Below the pieces are notes generated by a model, which was not told the DNA's origin, did not search any database, and saw only the letters and a program-made list of their open reading frames with translations. Below, piece by piece: positions 33,629-47,164 of a stretch of 64,000 nt of DNA; the first letter of the stretch is position 1, and the number at the start of each line of letters is the position of its first letter. This stretch comes from Ricinus communis. Lineage: Eukaryota; Streptophyta; Magnoliopsida; Malpighiales; Euphorbiaceae. Made by a program: the position numbers and the translations under genes. The DNA lies in assembly GCF_019578655.1 (NCBI RefSeq), contig NC_063265.1, positions 18,896,285 to 18,960,284 of the forward strand. The letters are read 5' to 3'.

Positions 33629-35635
33629 TTTTTAATCTTTGTAAATTGGTTGAGTAAAAGGTAAAGGGGAGCTGTTTAGGCAAGAATCCCTTCTTTTATT
33701 GATAAAAATTTCACTTGGTGCTGGGAGAAAAAAGGAGAGGATTCTAAAGACGGCAGTCACGGCAAGATGTACAGGAATAAATATTATAAAAGAAAATAAA
33801 TTAGATTGATTTTGTTTTTTTTAAATTTAAGTTGCTTTCTTTGTTTGTTAATGTTCTGTTAATAAGTATTTTAGTGTATTCAAATGCAAAGCTACATAAG
33901 AGTATTTGACGAAGCAACGTCATAGGTTTCTTGGTCTTGACTGTTTCCATTACACAGAATATATGCCTGTTAGACAAATTTTATTGCAAGTTGTGACATT
34001 GCTCTGGGTAGAAGCTCGCAAATTTTTGGTTAACAGCCAAAACTTTCTTCAGGAAAGCTTTCCAATTGTGGAATTCTTTTGTTCCCCAACTTTCAATGGG
34101 ATAAATTGAATAGCTATGGTGAGCCACAGGATTAGAGATATTTAAGGATGTGCAGGTGATATTGGAACAGCTTCCTCTTATTCCAAGTGTGTTATTTTCT
34201 CCCAACTTCGTCTAAATTTCTTTATTATTTGGGTTATGTCCTTGCATTATTTTCAAAATTTCTAACACTAAAATTTGGTCCTCTCTGCAGGCGGGCAGGC
34301 AGCCGGCCAGGCAAATGCTGAAGGTGACTGATTCATCTTAATTTGAGGCCAAATTATGCCAAAACTCCAAAGTGATCCATCATTGCAGGCCAGTTTGAGA
34401 CATAAGAGCAAATACATCTTTTGTGTATGTTTTCCAAACATTTAATACTGCTTCCATAACTATATAGGTTTAATTATTTGCTCTATAGCCTAGTCATTAT
34501 CTTGTTTTGTTTTATATGCGACTCTATATATTTATATTGCATATTTGTTGATGCCTTTGTTATATATATATTTATTTTAAATTTTTATTCTTGATGTTAA
34601 AAATCAACTTGCCACTATCTGGTGAAATTCTTATATTTCTTTTTAGAGTTACAATTTGCTCTTGGTTCTTATTTTGGCATCCTTCAAAGATGATTTGGGA
34701 AAGCTTCATTGTGCAAAGGATATTAGCTGCCAAGTGGTGCGGCAGCTTTGCTTATGTGAGTAATCTTTTGATTGCTGCTAATTAAGCCCGAACTTTGGAA
34801 CTTTTTCCTCTATTTCTTTTGTGCTGCAGAATCCCTTGTTGAAGTATAATAAGTTTCTACTATTGGGAAGATTGTAATCTATACTATAAGAGATTTTAAT
34901 TAGTACTATTTCTAGAATAACTCCTATACATGTTCCATTTATGAGATTTTAAGATATTAGATAAAAAATTAACATTTGTCTTAAGGGAATTAACTAGATA
35001 AAAATCGCTTGAGATTTCTTTAAATAATAATATAATCTCTTGAAGAGTCTCATTTGCCTGATTATCTATCTCTTTCAAGTACAACTACTTAAATTGTCAC
35101 CACTGTTTTCAAGCGATTATTTCTGCTATTTTCAAAAGAAATTAGGAAATTATGTGGAAATAAAGAAATTGATAGTTAAATTACTATTATAAATAATTTT
35201 TTGATGAATATTAATTAAAGCCTTAAACATATTATTATAAATAATTACTTGCAATTTAACAACCTTGTGCTATAAATTATGGAAATGTATTCAAATATTG
35301 GAAGTTTATGCAGTCAACTTTAATTGAAATTGTTTCAAAATTGAGATTTTAAAATTAAAATCCAACCAGCATGTAAAAAAATAAAATTGAAAGTGAGCCT
35401 ATGCTAATTTCATATAACATAACAGTGCCTCCTGATGAGATAGTAAAAATGAAAATAGTACTAGAAATGGGACATGAACAGAACAGAGAGAAGTTCCTTG
35501 AATTATAAATATATACAAAGTATAACAGTAACCCCTTTTAAAGTTTCCAGAGTAGGTTCAACATCCAGTTCTAACAAACAGTTCTGCGATTAGTTTTCAT
35601 AACCTTAATAATACTCGCATCTTCACGAACCATGA
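33629..35635. other. Intergenic region between the two CYP93A-like genes
   Basis: Contains the upstream region of the first P450 and the 3' flank of the second. No gene or clear element recognised. A GC-rich GCAGGCGGGCAGGCAGCCGG patch near 34290 stands out but matches nothing I know. Confidence 0.5.
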
Positions 35636-37762
35636 TCAGATTGACAACAATGGACTGAGCCTAACCGCGGGGAAACACACCAGAGAATGGGCTCTGGGAA
35701 GTGTTAGCCCTGGTCCCTCTTCCATGTCAACAGTACCATTCTCACAGTCACCAACTCTCCATCCAAAGCATTGGATCATAGCAGCAAGAGTTGTTGGAAC
35801 AAATTGCAGTGCAAATGATGCACCAGGGCAACTTCTTCTTCCTGTCCCAAATGGCAAGAGATGAAAATGCTGCCCCCTCACGTCAAGCATATTATTCTTT
35901 GCGCTCCATTCTTCACCAGTAAACCTCTCCGGCTTAAACTCAAGTGGGTTTTCCCAGTGGTTTGGATCCCTGCCAAGTGACCAGATGTTAACGAATAGTC
36001 TGGTCTTTGCTGGAATTGTGTAGCCAGCAATAGTGCAATCTTCAGATGATTCTCTCACAATTAATGGCCCAGTGGGGTGAAGCCTTAGTACTTCCTTGAC
36101 TATAGCTTGAAGATAGGGAAGGTTAGCTATATCTGATTCCTCCACTAGTCTGGTATTTCCCACAACAGAGTCAATCTCTAGTCTTGCTTTCTCCATCACA
36201 TGTGGATGATTGATGAGCTCTGCTAGTCCCCACTCCACCGTAATGGAAGATGTGTCTGTTCCAGCTCCAAATATGTTCTGTGAAATTGAAAAGTTAACTG
36301 CGGTATCTACTTTTCAATTAATTACAGTATATATATTTTAGCATTATCACAAAGAACTCCGTACAAACTTTTTTCATCTCTCATTCCGGTTCCTGTTGAA
36401 TGTAAATCCTCCAATATGAGGGACAACTAATCACATTCTCATATAGACATTTAGCAGACAGAGTAGTGAAAGCAAATTGTACATTTTCTTGGCAGGAAAT
36501 AGAATAAAAGGAGGACAATATTGATGACGTGAACTCATAATAAATGTTCTAAATTCAGATGTGCAAAATTGTATGTGGAGATCTCTTCTGAAAGATATTT
36601 CTAGTGCCTGATGTATCAAAGGAAAACATTTGTAATATTGTGAAATATGCTTGATAATATAGCATATTTTGTGATATTTGATTTCAACTAGCTGGTTTTG
36701 AATCTGTTGCAATATCAAATATTGTTGGTTCTGAGGCTCACTATTAGAAGTTCAAGTACTGTGAAAGTTGATGATGCTTTAAATGGCAGAAATATCAGAA
36801 TTTGCAATTTGTTTCCCTATGTTCATGCTTGTGTTAGAAGACTGACTTACCATAATGAATGCCTTAATGTTTTCTATGGTTAATCTTCTCTCTGCGTGTT
36901 CGTCTTCATATATATCGAGTAAAATATCAAGCACATCCTTCACTCTATCACCTCCATCATCCATTTCCTTCTTTTTCCTTGCCTCTTCATGTTCCTTAAT
37001 GATCCTTTCGATCATACTGTCATACCTATCTCGAGCATCCTTAAGCCTTTTCTCAAAACCCTGCAAATCCAAATTCTTGCAGAACCAAATTGAATCTGAC
37101 AAGTTAAACTTTGCTCCTAACTCGTTCAACTCTTTCACTAGCTTTCTCACCTCATCGGCTTCATCGTCTTTTCCAGAACACCTTGTTCTAAGCACCATTC
37201 TCGACATTATGTTATTGGTCAATCTCATCAGCTCTCCACCAATGTTAACTGCATCTTTTGCTGAAGCTTTACTCAATACTACCTTCAAGAACCGCATTGT
37301 CTCTTGCTGTCTGATCGGCAGGAACTGGTCTAGCGTTCGACTGCCCAACAACTCGGTCATGCAGAGTTTCTTCATGAACTTCCAATGGGGTCCATATGGT
37401 ATGGTGGCAAAATCAGCTGAGCCATAAGTAAGATAATGAAGATTGGCTACTTTAGGGCGGTTCATGAAATTAGATTCATTATTTTTAAGGATTTCTCTTG
37501 CAATTTCTGGAGTGGAAGCAAGAACACAAGGTTTTGAGCCAATGAAGAAGTAAAGCAGAGGTCCATAGCGAGTTGAGAGCTTGTGAAAAGCTTGGTGAGG
37601 AATAGGACCTAGGAGGTGCATATGCCCTATGATTGGCAGGGCCCTAGGACTTGGTGGGAGGTGAGCTTTGTTACGAGTTTTGGCAAAGATAGTCTGAAGC
37701 AAGAAGAGAGAGCCCAGGAAGATAAGTAGTTGTAAGGCGTAATCTTGCAGTATATCAGCCAT
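35636..37762 (-). CDS. CYP93A: Cytochrome P450, CYP93A-like, two exons
   Basis: Exon 1 is 37762-36851 and exon 2 is 36277-35636, with a GT-AG phase-0 intron of 573 bp. The product has 517 residues. Landmarks are a membrane anchor, the hinge [15 protein letters not shown], the I-helix GAGTDTSS (Gly308-Ser315), [13 protein letters not shown], and the heme loop [10 protein letters not shown] with Cys454. Its [31 protein letters not shown] and [14 protein letters not shown] segments are even closer to CYP93A1 than those of its neighbour. The two genes are in the same orientation, about 2 kb apart, with the intron in the same place and phase: a tandem duplicate pair. Clear differences along the length show the duplication is not recent. 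Substrate unknown. Confidence 0.93.
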
Positions 37763-39633
37763 CGCTGAAATGTTGAACAGGATATTTTTACAAATATGCT
37801 TATATAAGAGTGAACATAGTGGTTTTCTTTATCCTTCTTGTTCGTCTAATTATTGGTATAGATTTGGTGGGTTGAAGCAACATCATGGAACACCGCACAT
37901 AGTGTGATTCATGCTTAATTATTTGTTTTGAGAAGAATCTCTTATCATTTCATCATCAAGGTAAAATACATCTATAGTAGGACAGAAACACTGACAATCT
38001 CTCAAGATCGGATTTAATTATGAGTAATGAATCCTTGAAGAGCATAAGCATATATGAAAGAGAAAAGGAAGAGGATACTGTGATTATACATTATCATCTT
38101 CATTAAGAAGAAAAGGCAGAAACAAATTATACATTATTTGGCATGATGCACTTCTTGTTTTTAGGCCTTTTTTCTTTTTCTTGGGCTCTTTTCTTATGAT
38201 TTTTTTCAGGACCACTCTCGTCGGTGCTATCAAAGCATAAGCAAGAGTGTCTTGTGTACCAACTGCATTTTGACTATTTACATGCAGGCCAAGAGCATCC
38301 TTTTATATATTATCATGATCAGAACCCTCAATTAAATTATTTCAATCAATTCCAAGTTGCAACTAGCAGATTTTATGTACCAAAAGAAATATTATTTCAA
38401 ATCAATTAACATTATTGCCAAATGTTCTAATAAAAGTCTAATAAAATCGAATAGACTTTTGATTATAAGAAAAATTCTGATATCATCTTAAAGAATTAAT
38501 TAGTCTAAAAGTTTAAGCTATTAGATAAAATTTTAAAAATAGTTTAACGTTTTTATTCATTGAAATTGGCATAAATTTTAAGACACTGTGATTTTTTTAT
38601 TTTTTTTAAGTGCAAACATGAGTAAGATATGAATAAGTTTTTTATTTCTACGTCCATGGAGTGATAGAAATTTTCAGTACTGAGCTTTAGATATATTTTG
38701 ACACTCTTTTCTCTTTAGATATATTTTGACACTTTTTTCTCATTAGCAATTCTTATTACGTGTCAATATTTTATTTGTAAAATGATTTAATTGAAATGTA
38801 ATTAAAGTTGAATAATTGAAATAAAATAAATTAAATTTTATAATTAAAATAGAATTAAGTATAAAATTTAACAACCATTCTGTCATTATTCCTTCAAAAA
38901 ATTAGATGAACGAGATATGATTTAAGTGTTTTATATTTAGAAAATAAGAAAGTGATACTTATTTGAGGGATTGCTATGGGCACAAGACTAATTATTAATG
39001 GACCACATGCATTAATTCTATATGTCTGTAAGGTAAGTTGAGACTTGAAGTGATTCCTTAATAATTTGAAAAAGATGTATATGATTAAGAATTAGTTTGT
39101 ATATAATGGACCACTCCATATAGTAATAGTTTCTTAGATGTTCTTCAATCAATCTCTTTCCCATCACCTTGTCCTTGTCTCTGATATGCTTTTCCATGTA
39201 ATACAATAACTTTGAAATCATTAGATAATTTTATTGTGTGCATCCATACGTCTAGGCTTTCATCAAAATGATTTGGATGGCTAAGACTTGAACGTCTCCT
39301 GCGTGATTCTTGTGGAGGTCAGATGTTTCTTCAGTTCATATTTTCTGTGGGATTGAAGCCCACCTATAATTCATCTTCTTGTCTTTTCCTCCCCCAAAGG
39401 AATATCTCTTCTCACTTCATCTACAATTATTACAATAACTTATCATATACAAGCTTTGTCCCTTTTTTCTTGTCAGGATGAGTTTGAGCACCGAAAACCA
39501 TTATATATAATTACTCAATTTTTATCTAAATTATTATAATTTCTAACATAAATTAAATAATTAATAGATCATATATGTTACATATTTTCTATTAATATTA
39601 ATTTTTATATTAAATATAAATATAATAACTATT
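37763..39633. other. Upstream region of the second CYP93A-like gene and spacer
   Basis: Apart from the TATA-like motif, no recognisable gene or element. A short local duplication (TTTAGATATATTTTGACACT, about 38687-38735) is present. Confidence 0.5.
37801..37808 (-). promoter_or_regulatory. Probable TATA box of the second CYP93A-like gene
   Basis: On the minus strand CTTATATAAGC lies about 40 bp before the start codon at 37762. Called from motif and position only; the implied 5' leader would be short. Confidence 0.4.
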
Positions 39634-40204
39634 ACAACTGTCACGAGTTGAAGGAATGGGTAGGCTTAAGGCCAGAGTAGTAAACACTCACCGATTTAAA
39701 CAAATCTCATCTCAAATTAATATTATTAAAACAACAAATTATCTTAATAGCTACATTCTACATAAATACTTCGGTCTGCTAGAAAAACTAGGCGAGACCT
39801 GAAATTCGGAAAATTTACAATTGATACATCTACTATTACTACTGCGGAGAATCTAAGATTTACCAATTTACATACCAAATCAAATACATCACCCGATGAT
39901 GAAGGAGTCGGATTCTTTGAATAAGAGTCGCGAGAGGACTACACGAATATGAAAAAATGAGATTGTCAGTCTCGAGAGTGAGTTAAAATCAAATAATCTG
40001 GGGACTATTGCTTCTTCTAAAAAAAAAACATAGATTATTCAAATCAGTATATCAAACCATACTATAATCATACCCTACTATTTCTTTCACATAAAATATT
40101 AATCATTCGAATCAAAATATCAACCATGCACGTAAATACAATCCATATTATAATCATACCAAAAAAATTAATAAATAAATAAATAAAAATATATTTTTAC
40201 TTTT

Positions 40205-40500
40205 CACGGGACGAGTGGCTCGGTAGAACCCTAAACCCCAAAATCTAGTAGCCATTCGGCTCTCTTAATCCAATAAGATGGCATGCTCGACTGGGACCTT
40301 ACCTCCACCGTCACTTAAGTATCCAAATAAGAAATCTAGTAGCTATTCGGCTCTCTTAATCCAATAAGACTGGCCAGGAGCAATGCTCGACCAGGGACCT
40401 TACCTCCGGTCACTTAAGTATCCAAATAAGCCGGCCGAGAGCAATGCTCGACCAGGAACCTTACCTCCGGCGAATTTACACAAATCGTGAGAGCCATGCT
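40205..40500 (+). repeat. Tandem subrepeats inside solo LTR 1
   Basis: Repeated modules of GAGAGCAATGCTCGACCAGG, ACCTTACCTCC and GTCACTTAAGTATCCAAATAAG. The corresponding arrays are at 43430-43860 and 53580-53810 in the other two solo LTRs. Junctions here are shorter than in those copies (for example CCGGTCAC where they have CAGTCTGGTCAC). Confidence 0.7.
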
Positions 40501-42231
40501 CGTGGGCAAACCCATAACAATCCGATTACATGTCCATGATCATTACCTATGTAACCCATCAGGCGGCATGTTCTACAAGCCACATTTCCCAAATCGCAAT
40601 CATCACATTTAATAAATATTATTGTCTAAAGAAGTCATTCAACTATATCAAAATAACGATTAACAATTTTAAAGTAAGACATCATGCAACTCATGTGGAA
40701 AACTGATAATATTTGATATTATTATAACATTACTAATAATAATATTTATATTATCTTCAATAATCCAGTGAAATTATTTATGTTGCGATTCTAATAACCA
40801 TATTATGCATAAACTTTCAAAATAACATATTAAATTCAGACTTAGCAATAGTGCAACGATTAAGTGACTTTAACTCACAGGATTGGGCGACCTCCTAGCT
40901 CTGCTCCGGTGCCTCGGTTGGAGCGAGCCGAACAAACGGACAATCTAGTCACGGAAAACAATTTATCAAAACGCTGAGACAATCGATCATTAATCCTAGG
41001 TCTAGACTCCTAAGAATATCGACTCGGAGAATTCTCACAAAATCGCGTGAACCTCCCTACAACACGAACATTACCCCCCGTAAAAACGGGTCCAGGACCT
41101 GCTAGAAGAACACTTCAAATATCCAACAATTCAAACAATAGGAGTCGGGTCCCTAAACTTCACTATTTCCCGACTCCGCCACACAGCACAAAAACATAAC
41201 TATGGCAGGCAAACTGACAAACAATTATTTTTGACTCACAATATCATCAAATACACAATATAATCCAATAGACACAATTAAACCAAGAATTTCTAAAATC
41301 AACGGGCCAAAGATAATTACCGAGACGCTCGATCGCTCGGTCGACTCGCCTCCAGCCGCCGGAGTCCGATCGACGATCCGAACACACCATCGGACTCACA
41401 ACGGCCGGCGATCGCTTTTGATTTTTCGATCCGACACCCGATCATCCGGGAGAATTTGCGGACGATCTCGGTCGATTTGCAAACGAAGTCCGATCGCCAC
41501 GGGGAGAGTCGGGATACGTCCTCCGATCGTCCATCCTCCGGCCGGATCTCACGGAAAAACCCAAAAACGCCGCCACCATTTTCTCTCTCCACCGGATCTT
41601 CCGTCTCCGGCCACCACCGCTTAAAAGAGAGCCTTTCTGCCGAGAGGAGCCGATCGCCACTCAACTCGACCGCTTCCGCATTGCCGCCACCACAGACGCC
41701 ACCGCCTTCCTCCTCTTCTTCTTCGGCCATCACCATCTCTCTCTCTCTCCCGATCTACTTTCTCTCTCCCCGATTTTCTTTCCTTTCAATATCGACATTA
41801 GGCCCCCAAACTTTTCCTTATTGCAATTTGGTCCCTCAACTTTCTTAATTACTTACAATTTCATCCCGCGGAATTCCAATTTGACCCCCAAACTTCTTTT
41901 TAGCCTTTCAATTAAGCCCCTAACTATTTAATTTGGGCCAAATCCGAATTATTGAAAATACACAATTATAAAAATACCCCTGACCGACATATTTATTTAC
42001 AAAAATACCAAGCTCACAAATTTCCATTAAAACCCCATAAAAATAAAATTATACTTTCAACCCTTATTTCCAAAATAAATTTCCAATTTAGTCCTAACAC
42101 ACAATTAAATTAAATAATCAATTTCCAACTTAAAATTTAATACTACTAATCAATTTTAATACAAATTTTCCCAAAATTCTTTTATAAAAATATCCTTTAT
42201 AATTTCTACCATAATTTTTCCAATATATAAT

Positions 42232-42237
<6 letters not shown>

Positions 42238-42285
<48 letters not shown>
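42238..42285 (+). repeat. TA dinucleotide microsatellite
   Basis: 48 bp of uninterrupted TA inside solo LTR 1. The matching place in the other two copies holds only short AT runs, so it expanded in this copy. Confidence 0.9.
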
Positions 42286-42288
<3 letters not shown>

Positions 42289-42930
42289 TTGGAAAAAATT
42301 TGAATAACCAAAATATAATCATTTCTCAAATAGTTTACTTAATTAACTCCTTAAAAATCAAACTAATTGGATATGGAAAATAACTCATTTATTAAATATA
42401 TAAAAAAATTCCGGGTGTTACAACAACATATTTAAAAGTAGACGTCGTGACAATTAGAGATGAGCACGGTGTAAAGGAGTTCAGAAATTCATAAATCTCC
42501 AAAATCATACCATAACATAAAAATCTCTATCCGGAATCGTATCAGTTTTTTAGAACGATTTGGTACAAAAATTCAGGTCTAATATCACGGTCGGTTCAAT
42601 CCACCAAGCTAATAAAAGATTGTATATTAAGTAAATAAATATTTATTAGTTCCAATCCACCAAGCTGAAACTGATAAATATATTTCATCTAACACCTCAA
42701 ATGGAATATAGTGTTGTTTTATTAAAAGACACATTATTAGTAAGAATTATTTTGTAAATATGATTAATGTCATATTAGCACTATATCATCATAAATTAAT
42801 AAATTAATTTGTTTGGTACGAGAATATTTTTTATTATTAAGATTTTAAAAAAAATTAAATCTTTTATTTTTTAATTAAATGAACGATATGGACATGAACT
42901 TGTAACTTTACTATAAAATCGAGATAGACT

Positions 42931-45900
42931 CAGTGTGTCACGATCCACTCTGTGGACCCGTGACCGGCACTAGGGAATGGGTAGGCGTAAGGCCACCGAA
43001 TCCCGTAGTAAGCCTGACACTCACAACTCAAACAAATCTCATCTCAACTTTTACTATTATTAACGCCATAAGAACTAGGCGAGACCCGAATCTCAGAAAA
43101 TTTACAACTGATACATCTACTATTACTACTGCGAAGAATCTAAGATTTACCAACTTACATACCAAATCAAATACATCACCCGATTATGAAGGAGCCGGGT
43201 TACTGAATAAGAGTCACGGGAAGACTAACAATCACGCATCTGAAAAAAAAATTGAGACTGTCAGTCTCGAGAGTGAGTTAAAATCAAATAATCTAGAGAC
43301 TATTGCAGTCTTCATAGAAAATATTAATCATTCGAATCAATATATCAACCATGCACGTAAATACAACCCATATTATAATCATACCGTAATAAATAAATAA
43401 TATATTTTTACTTTTACAGGACGAGTGGCTCAGTAGAACCCTAACTCCAAATTCTAGTAGCCTTTTGGCTCTCTTAATCCAATAAGACTGGCGCCCAGAG
43501 AGCAATGCTCGACCAGGAACCTTACCCCCAGTCTGGTCACTTAAGTATCCAAATATACCGGCGCCCAGAGAGCAATACTCGACCAGGGTCCTTTACTCCG
43601 GCATCTCATTCCAATAGATCCTTAACTCTAGTTCGGTCACTTAATATTCACTATCTGCCTAAGCCTTTCAGCCCTCTTATTCCAATAAGACTAGCGCCCA
43701 GAGAGCAATGCTCGAACAAAGACCTTATCTCCAGTCTGGTCACTTAAGTATCCAAATAAGCCGGCGCCCAGAGAGTAATGCTCGACCAGGGCACAACTCA
43801 TAATAATCTTATTACCATAATTTACTCAGATCAGCCTAGAGAGCCATGCTCGACCAAGGCGAACTCATAAAAATCTTATTACATGTCCATGATCATTACT
43901 ATTACCGGTGCGCACGCGGTCCTGATGTAATCCATCAGGTGGCATGTTCTACGAAAGCCACATTCTCAAATCGCAATCATCACATTTAATAAATATCATG
44001 GTCTAATGAAATCATTCAACACATTATCAAAATAAAGATTAAAAATTTAGGGCAAAGCAACGTGCAATTCGTGAGGAAAAATAATAATATTTGTATTATT
44101 ATAACATTACTAATAATAATATTTATATTATTTTCAATAATTAATAATCAAATGAAATCATTGATATTGCGATACTAATAATCGTATTAAGCATAATTTT
44201 TAAAATAGCATATTAAAATCAGACTTAGCAATAGTGCAATGATTAAATGACTTTAACTCACAGAATTGGGCGATCTCCTAACTCTGCTCCGGTGCCTCGG
44301 TTGGAGCGAGCCGAACAGACAGATCATCTAATCACGGAAAATAATTTATCAATTACGCTGAACAATTTCAATTGACTCTAGGTCTAGATTCCTAGGACTG
44401 ACTGTCTAAGAATCTCGATTCGGGTAAATTCTACCAAAAATTCGGCAGAACCTCCCCTACAACACGGACATTTGCCCCCCGTAAAACGGATCCAGGACCT
44501 GCCAGAAAAACACTTCAAATATCCAACAATTCAAACAATGGGAGTCGGGTCCCCAAACTTCACTATTTTTCCGACTCCGCCACACGGCACAAAACACGAG
44601 GCAGGCAAGCTGACAAACAATTATTTTTAACTCAAAAATATCATCCAATACTCAACATAAACCAATAGACACAAATTAAATCAAAGAATTCCAAATCAAC
44701 GTGCCAGAGAAAAATTACCGAGACGCTCGATCGATTCGCCTCCAGCCGCCGGAGTCCGATCGACGATCCAAACACACCATCGGACTCAAAACGACGCGCT
44801 GATGACAATCTCCGCTTCTGATTTTCCGATCTGACACCCGATCATCCCGAGAGATTTGCGAACGATCTCGGTCGTCAATACGCAAACGGAGTCCGATCGC
44901 CACGAAACCGATGCCATTGCGAAGCTTGAGCTTAGGAGAGTCGGGATACGTCCTCCGATCGTCCATCTTCCGCCGGAGCTCTACGGAAAAGCCAGAAAAC
45001 ACGACTGCCACCACTTCTCCGGAACTCTCTCCTCCGGCCACCAAAACCGACACCGGTGCTGCCAAAAGGAAGCTCTCTTCGAGTGAAGCCGATCACCACC
45101 AAGATTGGTAGGAAAGGTTGGAAATGGCCGGCCCAAAGCTTCGACGAATTCCTCGCTTGCAAACCTGCTTTGTCTGCCGTAGCAGCAGCATCGATCTCCT
45201 CTTTCCCCCGCCACTTTCTCTCTCCCCGACATCTCTTTCCTTCCTTTCTCTTCTTCCCCGATTCCTCTCATTTCAATATCGACATTTGACCCCTGAACTT
45301 TTTCTTATTACAATTTAGTCCCTCAACTTTCTTAATTACTTACAATTTCATCCTGCAGAATTCCAATTTAACCCCTAAACTTTCCTTTATCCTTTCAATT
45401 AAGCCCTTAACTAATTAATTTGGGCCAAATTAGACTTATTGAAAATACATAATTACATATATACCCCTGACCGACATATTTATTTATAAAAAAAATACCA
45501 AACTTACAAATTTCTATTAAAATCCCATTAATAAAATTATACTTTTATTCCTTATTCCAAAATAATTCTCCAATTAAGTCCTAACGCACAATTAAACTAA
45601 ATAACCAATTTGTTAAATATTTTTCAACTTAAAATTTAATACCATTAGTTAATTAAAATACCAATTTCTCCAAATTCTTTTATAAAAAACATCCTTTACA
45701 ATTTCTTCCAAAATTTTCCAATATATAATTTTATTAATATAAATATATATTTGGAAAAAAATTTGAATAACCAAAATAAAATTATTTCTCAAATAATTTA
45801 CTTAATTAATTTTTAAAAAAAATCAAACTAATAGGATATAGAAAAATGACTCCTTTATTAGTCCAATATTAAAATTCAAAATTGTATCTAAATCATTCCA

Positions 45901-46012
45901 ATTAAACCGGATTAAAAAAATAAAGCTAAAATTAATTTAAATAAAAACTAATTTATTAATTATTATTAATATTACTATTATTAAAGAAAAAAATTCTCAG
46001 TATTACACAGTG
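42931..46012. mobile_element. Solo LTR 2, Gypsy-like family, nested in the hAT element
   Basis: The element 42936-46007 (3072 bp) begins TGTCACGATCC and ends AGTATTACA, with the perfect duplication CAGTG (42931-42935 and 46008-46012). Same family as solo LTRs 1 and 3: shared GTGACCGGCA, ATCCCGTAGTAAGCCTGACA, CAGTCTCGAGAGTGAG, CTCCGGTGCCTCGGTTGGA and TGGGCCAAAT segments. It holds the fullest set of subrepeats (43430-43860) and a GC-rich block (44720-45240). Confidence 0.82.
43430..43860 (+). repeat. Tandem subrepeats inside solo LTR 2
   Basis: About four to five modules of GCGCCCAGAGAGCAATGCTC, GACCAGG, ACCTTA, CCAGTCTGGTCACTTAAGTA, with spacing of roughly 60-100 bp and variable length. Confidence 0.75.
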
Positions 46013-46417
46013 AACAATTAATATTGTAATAAAATATAAAACTTAGTGCTTCTATTTTATATTTGGGCCAATAAGCTTAAATTTTATTAGAATAGAATTG
46101 TTAAATTTATATTTGATAAGGTTTTTTATATTTGATTTTAAGTTTGAGCTTAAGATTTAAACTTATCTATTATAAAAATAATCATATATATAAACAAATA
46201 AAATTCTAAATCGGTTCTAGTTTCGGTTCTTCAGTTTGGGACAATACGGAAGGGTTTGGTATGGTTCTTGGTATGGAGAACTAATGAGATCTAGAACCGT
46301 ACTAAAAATATTTTTTGGTATAGTTCGGTTCGGAGAAAGTCAAATGGTCAACAGATATTTTTAGTTATGGATATTTTCGGTATAGTTCAGGATCTCTGAA
46401 TCCCATGCTCAGCCCTA

Positions 46418-47112
46418 GTGATAATAGAGCCAACTGACTTCAGTTTTAGCTTGATTTTAGAAAGTAAAATATTTAATTAAATTGCATCCTTTACACGAGT
46501 TGAAATTGGAACTAATAGTTCTGATTCTAGCTAAGGGGAATCTGATCTTGACGAGCTTCTGATTTTGAATCGATTCCAATTTGTTTTGACCATTCCGGTT
46601 CCATTTACCCGATATATAAGTCTTTGATATGAATATTGAAAACTAAATAGATAATGTGAGAATCTATAAAATATTAAAAAAAAACTAATATTTAAACTCT
46701 AATTTTATGACAATATAAAATATGTATGTACAAATACAAGTGATTGTTCATTATTAATTAAATTTCAGTAATATAAAATAAAATTAAAATAGAAAATAAA
46801 ATTGAAGTACTAAAGCACAAAGAAAAAAAGAAAAAAAGTTAATGTGATTTAAGAAAAAGTTAAATGTCTTCAATACATTCTTATTAAAAAGTATATTTCT
46901 ATTTTTTTTCTTTAAGCATTTCTAGGTAGAAATCATAAAATATTTTAAAATTATATAGTATTTAGACTTTTTTCTACAATTAATAAAAAAAATAAATCAC
47001 TAAAAAGAAAAAATAAACGTAAAAATGAATGTAATTTTTAAATTAAAATGAGTAAAAGTAATTGAACTATAAAAAACACAAAATTTATTAATAAATTTAG
47101 ATAAGTAAATAA

Positions 47113-47164
<52 letters not shown>

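Larger units (their letters stand above)
39634..42427. mobile_element. Solo LTR 1, Gypsy-like family, with target duplication
   Basis: The element 39639-42422 (2784 bp) begins TGTCACGA and ends GGGTGTTACA. It is flanked by the perfect 5-bp duplication ACAAC (39634-39638 and 42423-42427). TG...CA ends, a 5-bp duplication and the lack of any internal region make it a solo LTR. The complementary strand begins TGTAACACCCGG, the look of Tekay/Del-type chromovirus LTRs, so transcription is probably on the minus strand. Inside are tandem subrepeats (40205-40500), a GC-rich block (41320-41760) and phrases such as TTTGGTCCCTCAACTTTCTT. A 48-bp TA microsatellite lies at 42238-42285. Confidence 0.8.
42447..46425. 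mobile_element. Second hAT-like element, split by a nested solo LTR
   Basis: The left terminus TAGAGATGAGCAC (42455) and right terminus ATGCTCAGCCCTA (ending 46417) are imperfect inverted repeats. They belong to the same family as the element at 4681-6349 (TAGGGCTGAGCATG). Flanks GTGACAAT (42447-42454) and GTGATAAT (46418-46425) match at 7 of 8, an aged hAT-type duplication. The subterminal parts carry CGGTTC/GGTAC words (42590-42600, 46205-46330). Solo LTR 2 is inserted inside; without it the element is about 0.9 kb. No transposase. Confidence 0.7.

Noticed and set aside
36431..36883. Frames inside the intron of the second CYP93A-like gene
   Set aside because: Chance frames in intron sequence. 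Exon edges are set by GT-AG sites and by alignment with the three sister genes.
41317..41848. Overlapping frames of 68-139 residues in the GC-rich block of solo LTR 1 (and matching blocks at 44715-45318 and 54592-55108)
   Set aside because: Frames are open on several reading frames at once, do not keep the same protein in the three LTR copies, and are explained by GC-rich composition.
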